Under the pieces are notes generated by a model. That model did no database searches. It was not told where the DNA came from and was given only the letters and a program-made list of their open reading frames with translations. Shown here piece by piece: positions 6,604 to 8,910 of a stretch of 8,910 nt of DNA; position 1 is the first letter of the stretch, and each line of letters starts with the position of its first letter. Made by a program: the position numbers and the translations under genes. This stretch comes from Planctomycetota bacterium. Its GTDB lineage: Bacteria > Planctomycetota > Phycisphaerae > Sedimentisphaerales > Anaerohalosphaeraceae. The stretch is from assembly GCA_030637065.1 (NCBI GenBank), contig DAOVVQ010000158.1:1-8910 (forward strand), read 5' to 3'.

Positions 6604-7653
6604 CCAGGAGTAACCTGTCTGGTCAAGAGTATCTTTCCATATCTCCAGGTTCTCTAAGTAAACGCTCGTTCCGCGAGCCACACACGATAGCGGGTCTTCC
6701 ACGTGTATCACCTTTAGTCCCGTTGCATTTGAAAGGACGGTATCCATACCTCGCAGAAGCGAACCGCCGCCGCATAGGTGCATCCCGTTTTCGATAAGAT
6801 CCGCCGCCAGTTCGGGCTCGGCCTTTTCCAGCGTCCGCATGACCGTTTCTATGATCCCGGCGATCGGCTCGCGAAGCGCCTCGCGAATCTCTTCGCTGGT
6901 AATTACGATCTTCCGGGGCAGGCCCGATATAGTATCACGCCCTGCGATCTCCATCGTTAGTTCCTGCTCCAGGGGTGCCGCTGAGCCGATCTGGATCTTT
7001 ACCTGTTCGGCCCGCGGTTCGCCGATGAGCAGGTTGTAAGTCCGTTTGAGGTGACTGATCAACGCCTCGTCGAAGTTATCTCCGCCGATACGGATCGATT
7101 CGCACGTGCTGATGTCGGCAAGGCTCATAATGGCTACTTCGGTTGTACCGCCGCCGATATCGACGATCATCGACGCCGTCGGCTCCGTTATAGGCAGCCC
7201 GGCCCCTATCCCAGCGGCCATCGGTTCGTCGACGAGGAAGACTTTTCTGGCCCCTGCACGCTGCGCGCTGTCGATCACGGCGCGTCGCTCAACGGCGGTA
7301 ATGCCGCTGGGGACCGCTATGACAACGCGAGGACTGAACAGACGACCCCGACCGTGAACCTTGCGGATGAAATAGCCCAACATCGCCTCGGTGATCTCAA
7401 AGTCGCTGATGACACCGTCCTTCAGCGGCCTGATCGCCGTGATCGAACCAGGTGTCTTGCCCAACATCTCACGAGCGACAAGACCTACGGCCTCACCGTT
7501 ATTAAGGACAATATTGGTGCCGCGACGGACCGCGACGACGGAGGGTTCATTCAGTACGATGCCTTCATCACGAACACAGACAAGGGTATTGCAGGTCCCC
7601 AGATCGATGCCCATGTCCACGCTAAACCAGCCCAAAATCGTGTCAAGTATCAC
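6598..7653 (-). CDS. mreB: Rod shape-determining actin homologue MreB
   Basis: MreB is the bacterial actin that polymerises on the inner membrane and directs the elongation machinery. From the GTG at 7653 the protein has 351 residues, a normal length. It shows phosphate-1 MGIDLGTCNT (14-23), the catalytic-type Glu in VDEPMAA (141-147), phosphate-2 IVDIGGGTTEVA (163-174) and the adenosine motif LCGGGSLLRGM (293-303). L105-F106 sit where the membrane-inserting loop is in Thermotoga MreB, and the N-terminus (ILDTILGWF) could form an amphipathic membrane helix. Cys replaces the common Ala in the GTANT motif. The GTG is chosen because GGGAG lies five bases before it. A TTG at 7668 lies upstream of that Shine-Dalgarno, so the longer 356-residue form is unlikely. 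It leads mreC-mreD-mrdA and follows a 221-base leader. Confidence 0.97.
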   Translation of the reverse strand: MILDTILGWFSVDMGIDLGTCNTLVCVRDEGIVLNEPSVVAVRRGTNIVLNNGEAVGLVAREMLGKTPGSITAIRPLKDGVISDFEITEAMLGYFIRKVHGRGRLFSPRVVIAVPSGITAVERRAVIDSAQRAGARKVFLVDEPMAAGIGAGLPITEPTASMIVDIGGGTTEVAIMSLADISTCESIRIGGDNFDEALISHLKRTYNLLIGEPRAEQVKIQIGSAAPLEQELTMEIAGRDTISGLPRKIVITSEEIREALREPIAGIIETVMRTLEKAEPELAADLIENGMHLCGGGSLLRGMDTVLSNATGLKVIHVEDPLSCVARGTSVYLENLEIWKDTLDQTGYSWE

Positions 7654-7658
7654 TTTGA

Positions 7659-7663
7659 CTCCC
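7659..7663 (-). promoter_or_regulatory. Ribosome binding site of mreB
   Basis: GGGAG (within AAGGGAG on the minus strand) lies five bases before the GTG at 7653 and decides that start over the TTG at 7668. Confidence 0.75.
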
Positions 7664-7747
7664 TTCAATTAATTCCTGCACGTCCTATAGCGAGCAAGGT
7701 GGCCGGAAATCCGTACCGCACAACCGAATCCGATAGTCATTTGCCAG

Positions 7748-7790
7748 GCCGGTAAATGCTCACCATGCCGGTAAATGCTTAACAAGCCGG
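7748..7790. repeat. 19-base tandem repeat in the mreB leader
   Basis: GCCGGTAAATGCT occurs at 7748-7760 and 7767-7779, exactly 19 bases apart, and GCCGG starts a third, broken copy at 7786. The bases between the exact cores are also partly alike. The repeat lies about 95-140 bases upstream of the mreB start, where a regulatory site or a transcript leader would be expected. The second copy also contains the small palindrome GCTTAACAAGC (7777-7787). Confidence 0.75.
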
Positions 7791-7831
7791 ACTCGGGGCG
7801 ATTAAGGCAGGCCCAAAAACACGCTTGACCG

Positions 7832-7849
7832 GGCAACTTCCACGTTGCC
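7832..7849. other. Short hairpin-forming inverted repeat in the mreB leader
   Basis: GGCAAC and GTTGCC flank a six-base loop, about 25 bases after the stop of the 51-residue protein gene. On the minus strand five T residues follow only some 12 bases after the stem, so it is a poor fit to an intrinsic terminator. It may still attenuate or mark the mRNA 3' end. Confidence 0.3.
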
Positions 7850-7874
7850 ATCGGCAGCGAACGAGCTTCCTGCT

Positions 7875-8030
7875 CTAATGACTACCCTGCATAACACCAA
7901 AGAGCGTTCCATAATCAGAAGAACATTTAATCGCGACGAACAATGCGGTGGCAAATACTATCATCGTTGCCAATAACAGCATCGCGGTATAAATGTTACT
8001 CGTTGCAACTGGTTTATTAGCTGGACTCAT
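7875..8030 (-). CDS. Small single-span membrane protein (51 residues), uncharacterised
   Basis: This frame encodes 51 residues starting MSPANKPVATSNIYTA, then a strongly hydrophobic stretch (about 16-34, MLLLATMIVFATALFVAIK), then a short polar tail with C36, Y40 and G41. The layout is a polar N-terminus, one membrane helix and a short C-terminus, with no signal cleavage site or lipobox evident. The ATG lies four bases after the stop of the coiled-coil membrane protein, with no good Shine-Dalgarno, so coupled translation is likely. I recall similar short proteins (…ATSNxYTALL…) from planctomycetes, but that memory is not verified here. No function can be named. Context suggests an accessory part of the mreB-linked wall machinery. 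Coding status is inferred from the clean hydrophobic pattern, good codons and tight spacing. Confidence 0.75.
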   Translation of the reverse strand: MSPANKPVATSNIYTAMLLLATMIVFATALFVAIKCSSDYGTLFGVMQGSH

Positions 8031-8034
8031 AGGC

Positions 8035-8901
8035 CTACAACTTCGTACTTACATTATCGCCAACCCTTGGGTCGGCCAGTTGTTTCAGTTCCATAACGCC
8101 GGCAGCCTTATTCGTGTCGACATCCGTAATGACTACATCGCAAATGAACTCGTCGCCCCGGGTGACATGAAACAGCATATTCTTCACGACACCGTCAGCA
8201 GAGCCCAAAGAGATCGTCACCAGCGACTGGCCCACTTCGGTAACCAGTCCTTTTAAGTCAACACCTGCGATCGTGGCATCAGCACGTCTTACCCGACCGA
8301 CCGCCGGTGTCACCGGCTCGACGCTCACAGGCCCACCGCCGGTATCAAGCACGTTGTTGAGCGTCTGTTCCAGGCTTGTCTTCTGCTCGAGAAGACGTCG
8401 CTTGTCTACTTCAAGAGACTGCAACTGGACGATCTTTTCATAAAGGCTGGCCGTGATCTCATTAAGTTCCTTGCGGTCCTCGATGCCATCCGTACGCGCC
8501 TTGTCCAATTGCACCTGCGTCAGTTTCAGCGAGTTTTGAAGATTCTCGATCGTTTGCTCGAACCCGGTAACCACGCCAACCCAACTGTTGACTCTACCGG
8601 CGTATTCGAGACTCTTTCGCTCCGCATTTCGCTTTTCGACATCAAGCTGGTTGATCTGGTCTTCCAGAAGCTGGATCCGGTCATTCGACTCAGCCTTGAG
8701 TTGCTCGATCAGCGTCATTTTCTCCGTGTACTGACGTTGCAGGCTGATAATTTCCGACGAAATTTCTTTGTTGATAGCCTCCTGTTCTTCCATCAATTCC
8801 TTGTAGTTGCTGGCATTGCCAACATAGGTCACCACCGTCCCACAGAGGAATAAAGAAAACAGAGACAGCAAGAAGATCATTATCTTGGTAAGGGCACTCA
8901 A
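8035..8901 (-). CDS. Coiled-coil membrane protein with MreC-like architecture, uncharacterised
   Basis: This 288-residue protein has one membrane span near the start (about 7-27) and a long coiled coil (about 33-187) broken near 101-113 (GRVNSWVGVVTG). A Pro/Gly-rich linker follows, then a small beta-rich domain (about 206-288) with VTISLGSADGVVKNMLFHV and a closing VGDNVSTKL. The order of anchor, coiled coil and beta domain resembles MreC, though the MreC signature itself is not present and homology is not claimed. The start is read as TTG at 8901 (MSALTKIMIF). An ATG at 8880 is an alternative, and the frame is still open to the window edge. It sits directly ahead of the 51-residue protein gene and mreB on the same strand. 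C20 is not in a lipobox context (LFLC). The role is unknown; an envelope scaffold is inferred. Confidence 0.85.
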   Translation of the reverse strand: MSALTKIMIFLLSLFSLFLCGTVVTYVGNASNYKELMEEQEAINKEISSEIISLQRQYTEKMTLIEQLKAESNDRIQLLEDQINQLDVEKRNAERKSLEYAGRVNSWVGVVTGFEQTIENLQNSLKLTQVQLDKARTDGIEDRKELNEITASLYEKIVQLQSLEVDKRRLLEQKTSLEQTLNNVLDTGGGPVSVEPVTPAVGRVRRADATIAGVDLKGLVTEVGQSLVTISLGSADGVVKNMLFHVTRGDEFICDVVITDVDTNKAAGVMELKQLADPRVGDNVSTKL

Positions 8902-8910
8902 ATCTAAACT

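Noticed and set aside
7654..7668. TTG start for mreB at 7668
   Set aside because: The Shine-Dalgarno GGGAG lies downstream of this TTG and is correctly spaced for the GTG at 7653, which also gives the usual MreB N-terminus.
7051..7755. 234-codon open frame on the plus strand over mreB
   Set aside because: It is antisense to the conserved MreB core. Its Asp/Arg-rich translation has no domain features.
7669..7851. 60-codon minus-strand frame filling most of the mreB leader
   Set aside because: Its translation is rich in Trp, Cys, His and Arg without a pattern. The 19-base repeat inside it is not a multiple of three, and it has no Shine-Dalgarno. It is more likely untranslated leader.
8830..8850. 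Lipoprotein signal in the coiled-coil protein (Cys at residue 20)
   Set aside because: The residues before the Cys are L-F-L, which lack the small residue required just before a lipobox cysteine.

Overview
This is a moderately GC-rich bacterial chromosome segment devoted almost entirely to peptidoglycan synthesis, cell division and cell shape. It holds no tRNA, rRNA, CRISPR array or mobile element that I can see. The gene set and several lineage-looking small proteins suggest a Planctomycetes-type bacterium, perhaps of the Phycisphaerae group. These proteins are a membrane-anchored LysM protein just after rsmH, a coiled-coil membrane protein and a 51-residue membrane protein just upstream of mreB. 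The taxonomic call is an inference from memory of such proteins, not a search result, and is held at low to moderate confidence.

Left part, plus strand (1-2883): the window opens in the last codons of what looks like rsmH (mraW). A LysM protein with one membrane segment follows, then a small FtsL-like bitopic protein, then ftsI (septal transpeptidase, PBP3 type). The genes are tightly spaced or overlapping. This is the start of a dcw (division and cell wall) cluster, but it stops after ftsI: murE, murF, mraY and ftsW are not here.

Right part, minus strand (8901 down to 2916): a coiled-coil membrane protein built like MreC, a 51-residue single-span membrane protein, mreB, mreC, mreD and the elongation transpeptidase mrdA (PBP2). 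All point toward ftsI. ftsI and mrdA meet tail to tail with a 32-base gap and no obvious terminator. RodA, the usual partner of PBP2, is not in the window.

How they work together: MreB filaments under the membrane would organise MreC and MreD, which activate PBP2 for side-wall synthesis. FtsI, with the FtsL-like protein and possibly the LysM protein, would serve septal synthesis. The two uncharacterised membrane proteins ahead of mreB are candidates for extra elongasome parts.

Non-coding points of interest: a degenerate 7-base tandem repeat directly after mreB, a 19-base repeat in the 221-base mreB leader, and a 14-base exact repeat at the starts of the FtsL-like gene and ftsI. In addition, mreC and mreD lack good Shine-Dalgarno sequences, and each has a tiny upstream reading frame ending at its start codon.
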